From positions 1,736,001 through 1,800,000 of the forward strand of contig NZ_CP038438.1 in assembly GCF_004683905.1 (NCBI RefSeq): a DNA stretch of 64,000 nt. Reading direction: 5' to 3'. The translations under genes were made by a program, and so were the position numbers. The notes under the pieces are model-generated. The model was not told the DNA's origin. It saw only the letters and a list, made by a program, of their open reading frames with translations, and did not search any database. Every line of letters starts with the position of its first letter. Position 1 is the first letter of the stretch. The DNA is from Pseudomonas fluorescens (lineage in GTDB: Bacteria; Pseudomonadota; Gammaproteobacteria; Pseudomonadales; Pseudomonadaceae). Of this stretch, positions 1 through 9,896 are shown piece after piece.

Positions 1-354
1 TTCGACGCCGTCAGCCTGTCGGTTGGTAGCGGTACTCTGTCCCTGACCGGTGCTACCGTAACTGGCGCTTCGCAGAACATCGACAACGCGATCACCGCAA
101 TCGACGCCGCTATCGCTGCAATCGGTGCAACTCGTGCCAGCCTGGGTGCTTCGCAAAACCGTCTGACCAGCACCATCCAGAACTTGCAGAACATCACCGA
201 GAACACCACTGCTGCACAAGGTCGCGTACAAGATACCGACTTCGCCGCAGAGACTGCTAACCTGACCAAGCAGCAAACCCTGCAACAGGCTTCGACCTCT
301 GTTCTGGCTCAAGCCAACCAACTGCCTTCCGCTGTACTGAAGCTGCTTCAGTAA
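1..354 (+). CDS. fliC: Flagellin, C-terminal part (5' end outside window)
   Basis: The first base is in frame and 117 codons run to TAA. The protein is the filament subunit, secreted through the flagellar export channel and polymerised outside the cell. The visible part is the end of the variable region followed by the conserved D1/D0 carboxy-terminal helix, recognisable from [19 protein letters not shown], the [16 protein letters not shown] segment and the ending [11 protein letters not shown] rho-independent terminator follows at once, with flaG behind it. The amino-terminal half and the promoter lie upstream of the window. The identification is secure. Confidence 0.97.
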   Translation, partial: FDAVSLSVGSGTLSLTGATVTGASQNIDNAITAIDAAIAAIGATRASLGASQNRLTSTIQNLQNITENTTAAQGRVQDTDFAAETANLTKQQTLQQASTSVLAQANQLPSAVLKLLQ

Positions 355-370
355 TTTCGGAATGAGTTTG

Positions 371-408
371 GGCGGGAGGGTGCGCTGGTCGCGCTCTCTC
401 GCTTTTTT
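371..408 (+). terminator. Terminator behind fliC
   Basis: A GC-rich stem of about 12 pairs (left arm near 372-385, right arm 391-402, with G-U pairs and one bulged base) is followed by six T. It would end most flagellin transcripts and let only read-through reach flaG. Confidence 0.6.
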
Positions 409-427
409 ACGTTAGGAGGTGATGAGC

Positions 428-787
428 ATGGACATGAGCGTAAAGCTTAACGTGTCTTATCCGGCTCCCAAGCCAGCGACGCCTGTTGCTGATAAGCCGT
501 CGGAGACGCCAAAAGTTGCACCGGCCGACGCTCCGGTCGCTGACAGGAAAAGTCAGCAAACGGATGACGCCAAGTTGAAACTGGCCGTGCAAGAGATCGA
601 GAAGTTCGTTCAATCGATCAAGCGTAACCTGGAGTTCTCGATCGACGAGCACTCTGGCAAGGTCATCGTCAAGGTGATCGCAAGCGAGACGGGTGAGGTG
701 GTACGCCAGATCCCCTCCGCAGAAGCACTCAAGCTCGCAGACAGCCTCGCCAACGCAAGCCATGTGTTGTTCGACGCCAAAGTCTGA
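428..787 (+). CDS. flaG: FlaG family flagellar protein
   Basis: This small protein of about 119 residues belongs to the FlaG family, which sits between fliC and fliD in pseudomonads and affects filament length; its molecular role is not settled. The N-terminal 45 residues are rich in Pro and Ala and probably disordered. The C-terminal half holds the family core with EIEKFVQSIKRNLEFSID, followed by GKVIVKVIASETGEVVRQIP. Of several nearby starts (GTG 419, ATG 422, 428, 434), the ATG at 428 has the best distance, 8 bases, to the AGGAGG at 414-419. It probably depends on read-through from fliC or on its own weak promoter. Confidence 0.9.
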   Translation: MDMSVKLNVSYPAPKPATPVADKPSETPKVAPADAPVADRKSQQTDDAKLKLAVQEIEKFVQSIKRNLEFSIDEHSGKVIVKVIASETGEVVRQIPSAEALKLADSLANASHVLFDAKV

Positions 788-870
788 TAGCTGGCATGAA
801 TAGTGTTTGTCTTTCTTGAATGACGCCTGGATGGGTCAAAAGTCTGGCAACAATCTGAAGGGAGATGCAC

Positions 871-2343
871 ATGGCAAGTCCAATTCTACCGGGTTCCGGA
901 CTGGGTTCCGGCCTGGACATCGGCGCGATCGTGACCGCGCTGGTCAACGCCGACAAGTCGCCGAAGCAGACGCAGATCGATTCCGCGACCAAAACCAATA
1001 CCCTGAAGATTTCCGGTGTCGGCACGTTGAAGAGTGCGCTGACCGCGTACCAGACGGCGATGACCAACCTGGGCAGCAAGACCAACCCGGCGTTTGCCGG
1101 CTTCACGGCGACCTCGAGCAACACAGCGATTCTCGGCGCCACCTCCGATAACACCGCGGTGTCGGGGACTTACAACGTTGTTGTCAACCAATTGGCCACT
1201 GGCTCGAAAGTCGCCAGCGCTTCTTTCGCCGGCGGTGCTGCCAGTGCCATTCCGAGTGGTACCCTGAAAATCAGTCAGAATGGCACTGATTACAATGTCA
1301 CGATCCCGGCCAATGCGACCTTGCAGAGCACCCGTGACGCAATCAACACGGCTCAGGGCTCAAATGGTATTTCTGCCAACATCGTGACCGACAGCAGTGG
1401 TGCTTCGCGCCTGGTGATCAGCTCGAACAAGACGGGCGCCGGTACCGACCTCTCTGTCAGCGGGATTGCCGGTCTGGAGATCGACGGTACTCAGCCGATG
1501 GGTACCAATCCGGCGGCAGGCGCCTCTGGCAACGTCAATGGCCCTGCACAAGACGCCAAGGTGACCATTGACGGTCTTCAGGTTTCCAGCAAGAGCAATA
1601 CGGTCAGTGGTGCAATCAGCGGCCTGACCCTGAATCTGACCACTGTCAGTCCTGAAGTTGGTGGCGTTGCCACGCCGACCGTTGTCAGCGTCGATACCAA
1701 CACCAAGGGGCTGCAGGCGTCGGTTCAGGCGTTTGTTGACGCCTACAACACCCTGAAGACCACCATCGACACGCTTTCCAAGGCTACGCCTGATGAAGAC
1801 GGCAAACTGACGGTGCAGGCGGCGTTTACCGGTGACTCGTTGCCGCGTTCGCTGATCGCCGACATCCGTGGCCAGTTGACTGCTCCTGGTGCTGGTGCAA
1901 AGGGTTCTTTGTCCTATCTGTCAGAGATCGGTGTGATGACCGACCGCAACACCGGCAACCTGACGTTTGATACTGCTGCGTTCACCAAAACCATGGCTCA
2001 GCCCGGCAAGGCTGGCCAGGTGCAGCAGATGTTCACCGGGACCGACGACACCAACGGTCTGCTGGCGCGCATGAACAAGGCAGTGGATCCGTATCTGAAG
2101 GCGCCTGCCGGTAGCGCCCCTACTGCCGTAGGCCTGCTTGATCAGCGCATGTCCATCCTGAACAACAACACCCGGAACCTGACCAGTCAGCAACTGGCGC
2201 TGGATCTGCGTGTTGCCAACCTGACCAAGACGTTGACGGCCAAGTACAACGCCATGGACTTGCTGGTAGGGCAGATGAAGGCGACGGCGAGCAATATCAC
2301 GTCGTTCTTCAGCTCGCTGAACGCTCAGCAGTCCGCGAAGTAA
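871..2343 (+). CDS. fliD: Flagellar filament cap protein FliD (HAP2)
   Basis: FliD forms the cap at the filament tip and helps flagellin monomers fold into place after export. The 490-residue product starts MASPILPGSGLGSGLDIG, the hallmark of the FliD amino-terminal domain (about residues 5-105). A variable central part follows, and a carboxy-terminal domain (about 230-480) ends in a helical LDLRVANLTKTLTAKYNAMD segment. The ATG at 871 is preferred over the in-frame ATG at 865 because the AGGGAG at about 859-864 would abut the earlier codon. The downstream chaperone genes fliS and fliT-like complete the usual late-export set. A strong terminator follows. Confidence 0.97.
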   Translation: MASPILPGSGLGSGLDIGAIVTALVNADKSPKQTQIDSATKTNTLKISGVGTLKSALTAYQTAMTNLGSKTNPAFAGFTATSSNTAILGATSDNTAVSGTYNVVVNQLATGSKVASASFAGGAASAIPSGTLKISQNGTDYNVTIPANATLQSTRDAINTAQGSNGISANIVTDSSGASRLVISSNKTGAGTDLSVSGIAGLEIDGTQPMGTNPAAGASGNVNGPAQDAKVTIDGLQVSSKSNTVSGAISGLTLNLTTVSPEVGGVATPTVVSVDTNTKGLQASVQAFVDAYNTLKTTIDTLSKATPDEDGKLTVQAAFTGDSLPRSLIADIRGQLTAPGAGAKGSLSYLSEIGVMTDRNTGNLTFDTAAFTKTMAQPGKAGQVQQMFTGTDDTNGLLARMNKAVDPYLKAPAGSAPTAVGLLDQRMSILNNNTRNLTSQQLALDLRVANLTKTLTAKYNAMDLLVGQMKATASNITSFFSSLNAQQSAK

Positions 2344-2354
2344 CCTGCTAGAAC

Positions 2355-2404
2355 GACAAAAACCCGGCTACGCTTTATCGGCGTGCGCCGGGTTTTTGTC
2401 TTTT
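2355..2404 (+). terminator. Terminator behind fliD
   Basis: A perfect 14-base-pair stem (2355-2368 with 2387-2400, core AACCCGGC/GCCGGGTT) with an 18-base loop is flanked by A and T runs, so it could work in both directions. It separates fliD from fliS. Confidence 0.85.
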
Positions 2405-2408
2405 GATC

Positions 2409-2435
2409 TAAAGTTCTGTGATTCGTTGGCGATAC
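2409..2435 (+). promoter_or_regulatory. Sigma-28 (FliA) promoter for fliS
   Basis: TAAAGTTC, then an 11-base spacer, then GGCGATAC matches the flagellar sigma-28 consensus TAAAGTTT-N11-GCCGATAA at 7 of 8 and 6 of 8 positions with the exact spacing. It lies 38 bases before the fliS start and directly behind the fliD terminator, so it would give fliS and the FliT-like gene their own late-class expression. Confidence 0.6.
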
Positions 2436-2472
2436 ACTGGTTATACGAGTCATTGTGGCAATGAGGTAGAAC

Positions 2473-2871
2473 ATGAACCCAATGTTAGCCCTTCGGCAAT
2501 ATCAGAAAGTCGGCGCGCACGCCCAGACCTCCGAGGCGAGCCCGCACCGTCTGGTGCAAATGCTGATGGAAGGCGGGTTGGCCCGCATCGCTCAGGCCAA
2601 GGGTGCCATCGAGCGCAAGGATATTCCTGGCAAGTGCACCTCGATCAGCAAGGCCATTGGCATTGTCAGCGGGCTGCGCGAAGGTCTGGATCTGGAAAAG
2701 TGTGCCGATGAACTGGCCGATCTGGACGGGCTGTACATCTACATGATGAAGCGTCTCGCCGAGGCCAACATCAACAGCGATCCGCGCATTCTCGATGAGG
2801 TCGCCGGCTTGCTGAGCACGGTAAAAGAAGGCTGGGATGCCATCGCCCCCGAGCCTGCTCCGCAGTTTTAA
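2473..2871 (+). CDS. fliS: Flagellin export chaperone FliS
   Basis: FliS binds the C-terminal helix of unassembled flagellin in the cytoplasm and delivers it to the export gate. The 132-residue product has the usual family length and signature: an N-terminal QYQKV segment, EASPHRLVQMLMEGGLARIAQA near residue 25, and a helical bundle with DGLYIYMMKRLAEANINSDP in the middle. The start is set by GAGGTAGA a few bases upstream. Its stop lies 11 bases before the FliT-like gene, so the two are one transcription unit from the sigma-28 promoter. Confidence 0.95.
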   Translation: MNPMLALRQYQKVGAHAQTSEASPHRLVQMLMEGGLARIAQAKGAIERKDIPGKCTSISKAIGIVSGLREGLDLEKCADELADLDGLYIYMMKRLAEANINSDPRILDEVAGLLSTVKEGWDAIAPEPAPQF

Positions 2872-2882
2872 AGGAGAGCACC

Positions 2883-3179
2883 ATGAGTCTTGTATTGCAG
2901 CGAATCGCCGATACCCGTGAAGCGCTGGTCAGTGCGCTGGCCGAACGCAACTGGGAAGCCATTGGCGAGCTGGATCTGGCTTGCCGTTCCTGCATGGAAG
3001 ACGTCATGGCCGAGGCCTCGCTGGATGAGGAGGCCTTGCGCAGTAACCTTGAGGAATTGCTCCATGTCTACAAGGAGCTACTTGAGGCGGCCATGGGTGA
3101 GCGCCAGGCGATAGCCAACGAGATGTCGCAGATCACCCAAGCGCAAAAGGCGGCAAAGGTTTACCATCTGTTTGGTTAA
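2883..3179 (+). CDS. FliT-like flagellar export chaperone
   Basis: The product is 98 residues, almost entirely helical, with no membrane segment. Its position directly behind fliS and its size match the FliT class of chaperones, which bind the filament cap protein FliD and the export ATPase complex. Helix-forming stretches such as VLQRIADTREALVSALAERNW and LRSNLEELLHVYKELLEAAM are typical of that fold, but short helical chaperones diverge fast, so the assignment rests mainly on context. A GGAG ribosome site lies just upstream. In P. aeruginosa the gene at this place has been called fleP. Confidence 0.7.
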   Translation: MSLVLQRIADTREALVSALAERNWEAIGELDLACRSCMEDVMAEASLDEEALRSNLEELLHVYKELLEAAMGERQAIANEMSQITQAQKAAKVYHLFG

Positions 3180-3351
3180 TTAACCCCCAGTTAATCCAGA
3201 CATGTGCGCCATAAATTTGACTGTGCACGGTTTTTTGACTTAACTAGTGGCTGTTTTCAGATTTCAGGCGTCTACAGGCACAAGGTGTCCTGCAAGCGTC
3301 TCGCTTGCCCCATTTTTCGGGCATTGAGTTGACTAGGGAAGTTGCTATTGC

Positions 3352-4827
<1,476 letters not shown>

Positions 4828-4868
4828 CGCCTGTTTTTCAACGCCTTCATTTATAAGCAGTTTTTTTT

Positions 4869-4885
4869 AGGCACGGGTATTGCTA
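4869..4885 (+). promoter_or_regulatory. Sigma-54 promoter for fleSR
   Basis: AGGCACGGGTATTGCTA places GG (4870-4871) and GC (4882-4883) ten bases apart, matching TGGCACG-N4-TTGC except for the first base. It lies about 55 bases before fleS, agreeing with the known FleQ- and RpoN-dependent control of fleSR in P. aeruginosa. Confidence 0.75.
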
Positions 4886-4937
4886 CATCCCTCGCAACGT
4901 TCCGTTTAACTGACGGTCAGCCAAGCGAGAGAACACA

Positions 4938-6146
4938 ATGCCCCACGCCCAGATGTCATCTGCCTCCCATGCCGAGGGGCAACCGTCGTCCGTAGAGCAG
5001 GCGAGCCGTCAGGGTCTTGAGCACGCGTTCGCGTTGTTCAATCAGATGTCCAGTCAACTGACCGATTCCTACAGCATGCTTGAAGCCCGGGTTACCGAGC
5101 TCAAGGGCGAGCTGGCGGTGGTCAGTGCCCAGCGCATGCAGGAGCTGGCCGAAAAAGAACGCTTGGCCAACCGTCTGCAAAACCTCCTCGATCTGTTGCC
5201 CGGTGGCGTCATCGTGATCGACGGCCACGGCATGGTGCGCGAAGCCAACCCGGCGGCGATCGATTTGTTGGGGCTGCCGCTGGAAGGCGAGTTGTGGCGC
5301 CACGTCATCGCCCGTTGCTTCGCCCCGCGTGAAGACGACGGTCATGAAATCTCTCTGAAAAACGGTCGGCGCCTGTCGATTGCCACCCGCTCGCTGGATG
5401 CCGAGCCGGGGCAGTTGGTGCTGCTCAACGACCTGACAGAAACCCGCCACCTTCAAGATCAACTGGCGCGCCACGAGCGTCTGTCGTCGCTCGGACGGAT
5501 GGTCGCCTCGCTAGCCCATCAGATCCGCACGCCGTTGTCCGCTGCGTTGCTCTACGCCAGTCATTTGACTGAGCAGGAATTGCCCGTCGCCACCCAGCAG
5601 CGTTTCGCTGGCCGCCTCAAAGAGCGCCTGCATGAGCTGGAGCATCAGGTGCGCGACATGCTGGTGTTCGCCCGTGGCGAGTTGCCGCTGACCGACCGCA
5701 TCACCCCGAATACTCTGATGCAGGCGCTGCAAGCGGCGGCGCTGACCCATGTGCAGGATCTGCCAATCCGCTGGCAGTGCGACAGCCATGCCGGCGAATT
5801 GCTGTGCAACCGCGACACCCTGGTCGGGGCGATTCTCAATCTGATCGAAAACGCGATTCAGGCCAGCGATGGCAACGTGCGCCTGAAGGTGCATTGCTAC
5901 ACCCGCGACAACAGCCTCCGCCTGTGCGTCAGCGACAGCGGCAGCGGCATCGAGCCGCTGGTGCTCGAGCGTCTCGGCGAACCGTTTTTCACCACCAAAG
6001 TCACCGGCACCGGGCTTGGCCTGACCGTGGTCAAGGCTGTGGCGCGGGCACATCAGGGAGAATTGCAGCTGCGCTCGCGAGTCGGGCGCGGCACGTGCGC
6101 GCAGGTGATCCTGCCGCTGTTTTCCGCTGTACACGGAGCTGAGTAA
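4938..6146 (+). CDS. fleS: Flagellar sensor histidine kinase FleS
   Basis: FleS phosphorylates FleR to switch on the middle flagellar genes. The 402 residues contain a coiled N-terminal helix (about 35-85), a PAS domain (about 85-165) and a HisKA domain with the phospho-acceptor His194 in MVASLAHQIRTPLS. The ATPase domain shows the N box NLIENAIQAS, the G1 box DSGSGI and the G2 box TGTGLGLTVV. There are no transmembrane segments, so it senses a cytoplasmic signal. It ends five bases before fleR and shares its sigma-54 promoter. Confidence 0.95.
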   Translation: MPHAQMSSASHAEGQPSSVEQASRQGLEHAFALFNQMSSQLTDSYSMLEARVTELKGELAVVSAQRMQELAEKERLANRLQNLLDLLPGGVIVIDGHGMVREANPAAIDLLGLPLEGELWRHVIARCFAPREDDGHEISLKNGRRLSIATRSLDAEPGQLVLLNDLTETRHLQDQLARHERLSSLGRMVASLAHQIRTPLSAALLYASHLTEQELPVATQQRFAGRLKERLHELEHQVRDMLVFARGELPLTDRITPNTLMQALQAAALTHVQDLPIRWQCDSHAGELLCNRDTLVGAILNLIENAIQASDGNVRLKVHCYTRDNSLRLCVSDSGSGIEPLVLERLGEPFFTTKVTGTGLGLTVVKAVARAHQGELQLRSRVGRGTCAQVILPLFSAVHGAE

Positions 6147-6151
6147 ACGTC

Positions 6152-7531
6152 ATGGGCATCAAGGTTTTGCTGGTCGAGGATGACCGCTCGTTGCGCGAAG
6201 CGCTGGCCGATACGCTGTTGCTGGCGGGCCACGACTACCATGCAGTCGGCAGCGCCGAAGAGGCGTTGCAGGCGGTCGAGCGCGAAGCGTTCAGTCTGGT
6301 GGTCAGCGACGTCAACATGCCCGGCATGGATGGCCATCAACTGCTCGGTTTGCTGCGTGCCCGGCAGCCGCAATTGCCGGTGTTGCTGATGACTGCGCAC
6401 GGCGCGGTCGAGCGTGCGGTCGATGCGATGCGTCAGGGCGCGGCGGATTACCTGGTCAAGCCGTTCGAGCCCAAGGCTCTGCTGGACCTGGTGTCGCGGC
6501 ATGCCTTGGGCAGCATCAGCACCACAGATTGCGAAGGTCCGGTGGCGGTCGAGCCGGCCAGTGCGCAGTTGCTCGAGCTGGCGGCGCGGGTGGCACGCAG
6601 TGATTCCACGGTGCTGATCTCCGGCGAGTCCGGCACCGGCAAGGAAGTGTTGGCGCGTTACATTCACCAGCATTCCCATCGTGCCAATCAGCCGTTCATC
6701 GCGATCAACTGCGCGGCGATTCCCGACAACATGCTCGAGGCCACGCTGTTCGGTCACGAGAAGGGCTCGTTCACCGGCGCCATCGCGGCCCAGGCCGGCA
6801 AGTTCGAACAAGCCGATGGCGGCACCATTCTGCTCGACGAGATTTCCGAGATGCCCCTGGGCCTGCAAGCCAAGTTGCTGCGGGTGTTGCAGGAGCGCGA
6901 GGTCGAGCGCGTCGGCGCGCGCAAACCGATCACCCTGGACATCCGCGTGGTGGCGACCACCAACCGTGATCTGGCTGGCGAAGTGGCGGCGGGGCGTTTT
7001 CGTGAAGACTTGTTCTACCGCTTGTCGGTTTTTCCCCTGGCCTGGCGTCCACTTCGCGAGCGCACTGCCGATATCCTGCCGCTGGCCGAGCGGTTGCTGA
7101 ACAAACACGTCAATAAAATGAAGCATGCGGCGGCGAAACTTTCGCCAGAAGCCCAGGCTTGCCTGACCCACTACCCGTGGCCGGGCAACGTGCGTGAGCT
7201 GGATAACGCGATTCAACGCGCGCTGATTCTGCAGCAGGGCGGTTTGATCCAGCCGCAGGATTTCTGCCTGACCGGCGCAGTGACCTACACCGCGGCGCTG
7301 GTGCAACCGCTGGTGCGCGAAATCGAAGTCGAGGCTGAATCCGCCGGGGCGCTGGGCGATGACCTGCGGCGCCGGGAGTTTCAGATGATCATCGACACCC
7401 TGCGCACCGAGCGTGGCCGGCGCAAGGAGGCTGCGGAAAAGCTCGGTATCAGCCCGCGTACCCTGCGTTACAAACTGGCGCAGATGCGTGATGCCGGGAT
7501 GGACGTCGAAGGTTATCTGTTCGCTACCTGA
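6152..7531 (+). CDS. fleR: Flagellar response regulator FleR (sigma-54 activator)
   Basis: FleR activates sigma-54 promoters of hook, basal body and other middle genes. The 459 residues comprise a receiver domain with an intact acidic pocket (ED 10-11), phospho-acceptor Asp53 (SDVNMPGMDG) and Lys103, an AAA+ domain with GESGTGKE (158-165), GSFTGA and the Walker B motif ILLDEISEM, and a C-terminal FIS-type helix-turn-helix (KEAAEKLGISPRTLRYKL). Unlike FleQ, the receiver keeps all phosphorylation residues, as expected for a partner of FleS. A REP pair separates it from fliE. Confidence 0.96.
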   Translation: MGIKVLLVEDDRSLREALADTLLLAGHDYHAVGSAEEALQAVEREAFSLVVSDVNMPGMDGHQLLGLLRARQPQLPVLLMTAHGAVERAVDAMRQGAADYLVKPFEPKALLDLVSRHALGSISTTDCEGPVAVEPASAQLLELAARVARSDSTVLISGESGTGKEVLARYIHQHSHRANQPFIAINCAAIPDNMLEATLFGHEKGSFTGAIAAQAGKFEQADGGTILLDEISEMPLGLQAKLLRVLQEREVERVGARKPITLDIRVVATTNRDLAGEVAAGRFREDLFYRLSVFPLAWRPLRERTADILPLAERLLNKHVNKMKHAAAKLSPEAQACLTHYPWPGNVRELDNAIQRALILQQGGLIQPQDFCLTGAVTYTAALVQPLVREIEVEAESAGALGDDLRRREFQMIIDTLRTERGRRKEAAEKLGISPRTLRYKLAQMRDAGMDVEGYLFAT

Positions 7532-7548
7532 AAGTTGTCGCAGTCAAT

Positions 7549-7637
7549 TGTGGGAGCGAGCTTGCTCGCGAAGGCGGTGGGGCAGTTGCGAAAATGTCGA
7601 CTGATTCTCCCTCTTCGCGAGCAAGCTCGCTCCCACA
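7549..7637. repeat. REP doublet between fleR and fliE
   Basis: Two copies of the Pseudomonas REP sequence (GTGGGAGCGAGCTTGCTCGC and its reverse complement) face each other around a 40-base centre, so the whole can fold into a long hairpin. Such doublets are mobilised by RAYT transposases and often stabilise transcript ends. Confidence 0.9.
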
Positions 7638-7686
7638 GTGATTTCACGGTGCCTTGATGGGCTTTTATAGAATAAGTCCGCCGAGC

Positions 7687-7703
7687 TGGCACCCTTGTTG
7701 CTA
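7687..7703 (+). promoter_or_regulatory. Sigma-54 promoter for the fliE operon
   Basis: TGGCACCCTTGTTGCTA matches the -24/-12 consensus at nearly every position, with GG and GC ten bases apart. It lies about 62 bases before fliE and would drive fliEFGHIJ. Confidence 0.85.
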
Positions 7704-7763
7704 ACACCTGTGTACCCGCCGAGTGAGTGTCAAAAAATTGCGGGCCGCCCAAGAGAGTAGACC

Positions 7764-8093
7764 ATGAGCCAAGGTATTGAATTCAATCGGTTGATGATGG
7801 ACATGAAGGCCATGAAAATGGACGCCATGGCCACGCCGAAATCGACTGCCGCCGTCCCTGAACTGGCAGGCAGCAGCTTTTCCGACATGCTCGGTCAGGC
7901 CATCAACAAAGTCAGCGATACCCAGCAGGCGTCGACTCAGTTGGCCAACGCATTTGAAATCGGCAAGAGCGGCGTCGATCTGACGGACGTGATGATCGCC
8001 TCGCAGAAAGCCAGCGTGTCGTTCCAGGCTCTGACCCAGGTGCGCAACAAACTGGTTCAGGCTTATCAAGACATCATGCAGATGCCGGTTTAA
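7764..8093 (+). CDS. fliE: Flagellar hook-basal body protein FliE
   Basis: FliE joins the MS ring to the proximal rod and the export gate. The 109-residue product ends in the conserved family core: [20 protein letters not shown], then [36 protein letters not shown]. The N-terminal 35 residues are rich in Met and Lys. It is the first gene of the fliEFGHIJ operon and lies 15 bases before fliF. Confidence 0.96.
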   Translation: MSQGIEFNRLMMDMKAMKMDAMATPKSTAAVPELAGSSFSDMLGQAINKVSDTQQASTQLANAFEIGKSGVDLTDVMIASQKASVSFQALTQVRNKLVQAYQDIMQMPV

Positions 8094-8108
8094 GGACGAG
8101 ATTGAGTC

Positions 8109-9896
8109 ATGGCAGAAGCAGTCGCCGATAACGTTCCGGCCAAGGCCACCCCGATAGACGGCAAACCGCCGCTGTTCGGCCTGTCCTTCCTGGAAAACCT
8201 CTCCGAGATGACCATGCTGCGTCAGGTGGGCCTGTTGGTCGGCCTGGCTGCGAGCGTGGCGATTGGCTTTGCCGTGGTGCTGTGGTCGCAGCAGCCGGAT
8301 TACCGTCCGTTGTACGGCAGCCTTGCCGGCATGGACGCCAAGCAGGTCATGGACACCCTGGCCTCCGCCGACATCCCTTACACCGTCGAGCCGAACTCCG
8401 GCGCCTTGCTGGTCAAGGCTGACGACCTGTCCCGTGCGCGGATGAAACTCGCGGCCGCTGGTGTCACTCCCAGCGACGGCAACATCGGTTTCGAAATCCT
8501 CGACAAGGAACAGGGTCTGGGCACCAGCCAGTTCATGGAAGCGACGCGTTACCGTCGCGGTCTCGAAGGCGAACTGGCGCGCACCATCTCCAGCCTGAAC
8601 AACGTCAAGGGCGCTCGCGTGCACCTGGCGATTCCGAAGAGCTCGGTGTTCGTGCGTGATGAGCGCAAGCCAAGCGCTTCGGTTCTGGTCGAGTTGTACT
8701 CCGGGCGTTCGCTGGAGCCGGGTCAGGTGGTGGCGATCATCAACCTGGTGGCGACCTCCGTGCCTGAATTGAGCAAATCGCAGATCACCGTCGTCGATCA
8801 GAAGGGCAACCTGCTCTCCGATCAGGCGGAAAACTCCGAAATGACCATGGCCGGCAAGCAGTTCGATTACAGCCGCCGCATGGAAAGCATGCTCACCCAG
8901 CGCGTGCACAACATTCTGCAGCCGGTACTGGGCAACGATCGCTACAAGGCTGAAGTCTCGGCCGACATCGATTTCAGTGCCGTCGAATCGACTGCCGAGC
9001 AGTTCAACCCGGACCAGCCGGCGTTGCGCAGCGAGCAGTCGGTCAACGAACAACGCACCGCCAGCAATGGCCCGCAAGGCGTGCCGGGTGCCCTGAGCAA
9101 CCAGCCGCCGGCGCCGGCGTCGGCCCCGCAAACCACCGGTGGTGCGCAAGGCTCTACCGGTATGATTCAACCCGGTCAGCCACTGGTCGATGCCAACGGT
9201 CAGCAGATCATGGACCCGGCCACTGGCCAGCCGATGCTCGCGCCTTACCCGGCGGACAAGCGTCAACAATCCACCAAGAACTTCGAGCTCGACCGTTCCA
9301 TCAGCCACACCAAACAGCAGCAGGGTCGCCTGAATCGTCTGTCGGTGTCGGTGGTGGTCGACGATCAGGTCAAGGTCAATGCGGCCAACGGTGAAACCAC
9401 CCGCGCACCGTGGAGCGCCGATGAACTGGCGCGCTTCACCCGTCTGGTGCAGGACGCGGTCGGTTTCGACGCCAGCCGTGGCGACAGCGTCAGCGTGATC
9501 AACATGCCGTTCTCCGCCGAACGCGGTGAAGTGGTTGCCGATATTCCGTTCTACTCCCAGCCATGGTTCTGGGACATCGTCAAACAAGTGCTGGGTGTGT
9601 TGTTCATCCTGGTGCTGGTGTTTGGTGTGCTGCGTCCGGTGTTGAACAACATCACCGGCGGCGGCAAAGGCAAGGAGCTGGCCGGTCTGGGCAGCGACGT
9701 GGAACTCGGTGGCATGGGCGGCCTGGACGGCGACCTGGCCAACGACCGCGTGAGCCTCGGTGGTCCGCAGAGCATTCTGTTGCCGAGCCCGAGTGAGGGT
9801 TACGACGCACAACTGAATGCAATCAAGAGCTTGGTGGCCGAGGATCCGGGTCGCGTGGCTCAGGTCGTGAAAGAGTGGATTAACGCAGATGAGTGA
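8109..9896 (+). CDS. fliF: Flagellar MS-ring protein FliF
   Basis: FliF forms the MS ring in the inner membrane, the base on which rod, switch and export gate assemble. The 595 residues show two transmembrane helices (about 40-59 and 489-508) bracketing a large periplasmic part. That part has the YscJ-like ring-building motif (FMEATRYRRGLEGELARTI) and a Pro/Gln/Gly-rich loop at about 300-390. The C-terminal cytoplasmic tail, ending VAQVVKEWINADE, is the FliG-binding segment. It overlaps fliG by 8 bases, which suggests translational coupling. Confidence 0.97.
   Translation: MAEAVADNVPAKATPIDGKPPLFGLSFLENLSEMTMLRQVGLLVGLAASVAIGFAVVLWSQQPDYRPLYGSLAGMDAKQVMDTLASADIPYTVEPNSGALLVKADDLSRARMKLAAAGVTPSDGNIGFEILDKEQGLGTSQFMEATRYRRGLEGELARTISSLNNVKGARVHLAIPKSSVFVRDERKPSASVLVELYSGRSLEPGQVVAIINLVATSVPELSKSQITVVDQKGNLLSDQAENSEMTMAGKQFDYSRRMESMLTQRVHNILQPVLGNDRYKAEVSADIDFSAVESTAEQFNPDQPALRSEQSVNEQRTASNGPQGVPGALSNQPPAPASAPQTTGGAQGSTGMIQPGQPLVDANGQQIMDPATGQPMLAPYPADKRQQSTKNFELDRSISHTKQQQGRLNRLSVSVVVDDQVKVNAANGETTRAPWSADELARFTRLVQDAVGFDASRGDSVSVINMPFSAERGEVVADIPFYSQPWFWDIVKQVLGVLFILVLVFGVLRPVLNNITGGGKGKELAGLGSDVELGGMGGLDGDLANDRVSLGGPQSILLPSPSEGYDAQLNAIKSLVAEDPGRVAQVVKEWINADE

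Noticed and set aside
792..806. Sigma-54-like sequence before fliD
   Set aside because: TGGCATGAATAGTGT has GG but GT instead of the essential GC at -12, so I do not call a promoter.
3235..3263. TTGACT as a -35 element for fleQ
   Set aside because: No acceptable -10 follows at 16-18 bases, and several similar TTGACT occur nearby by chance.
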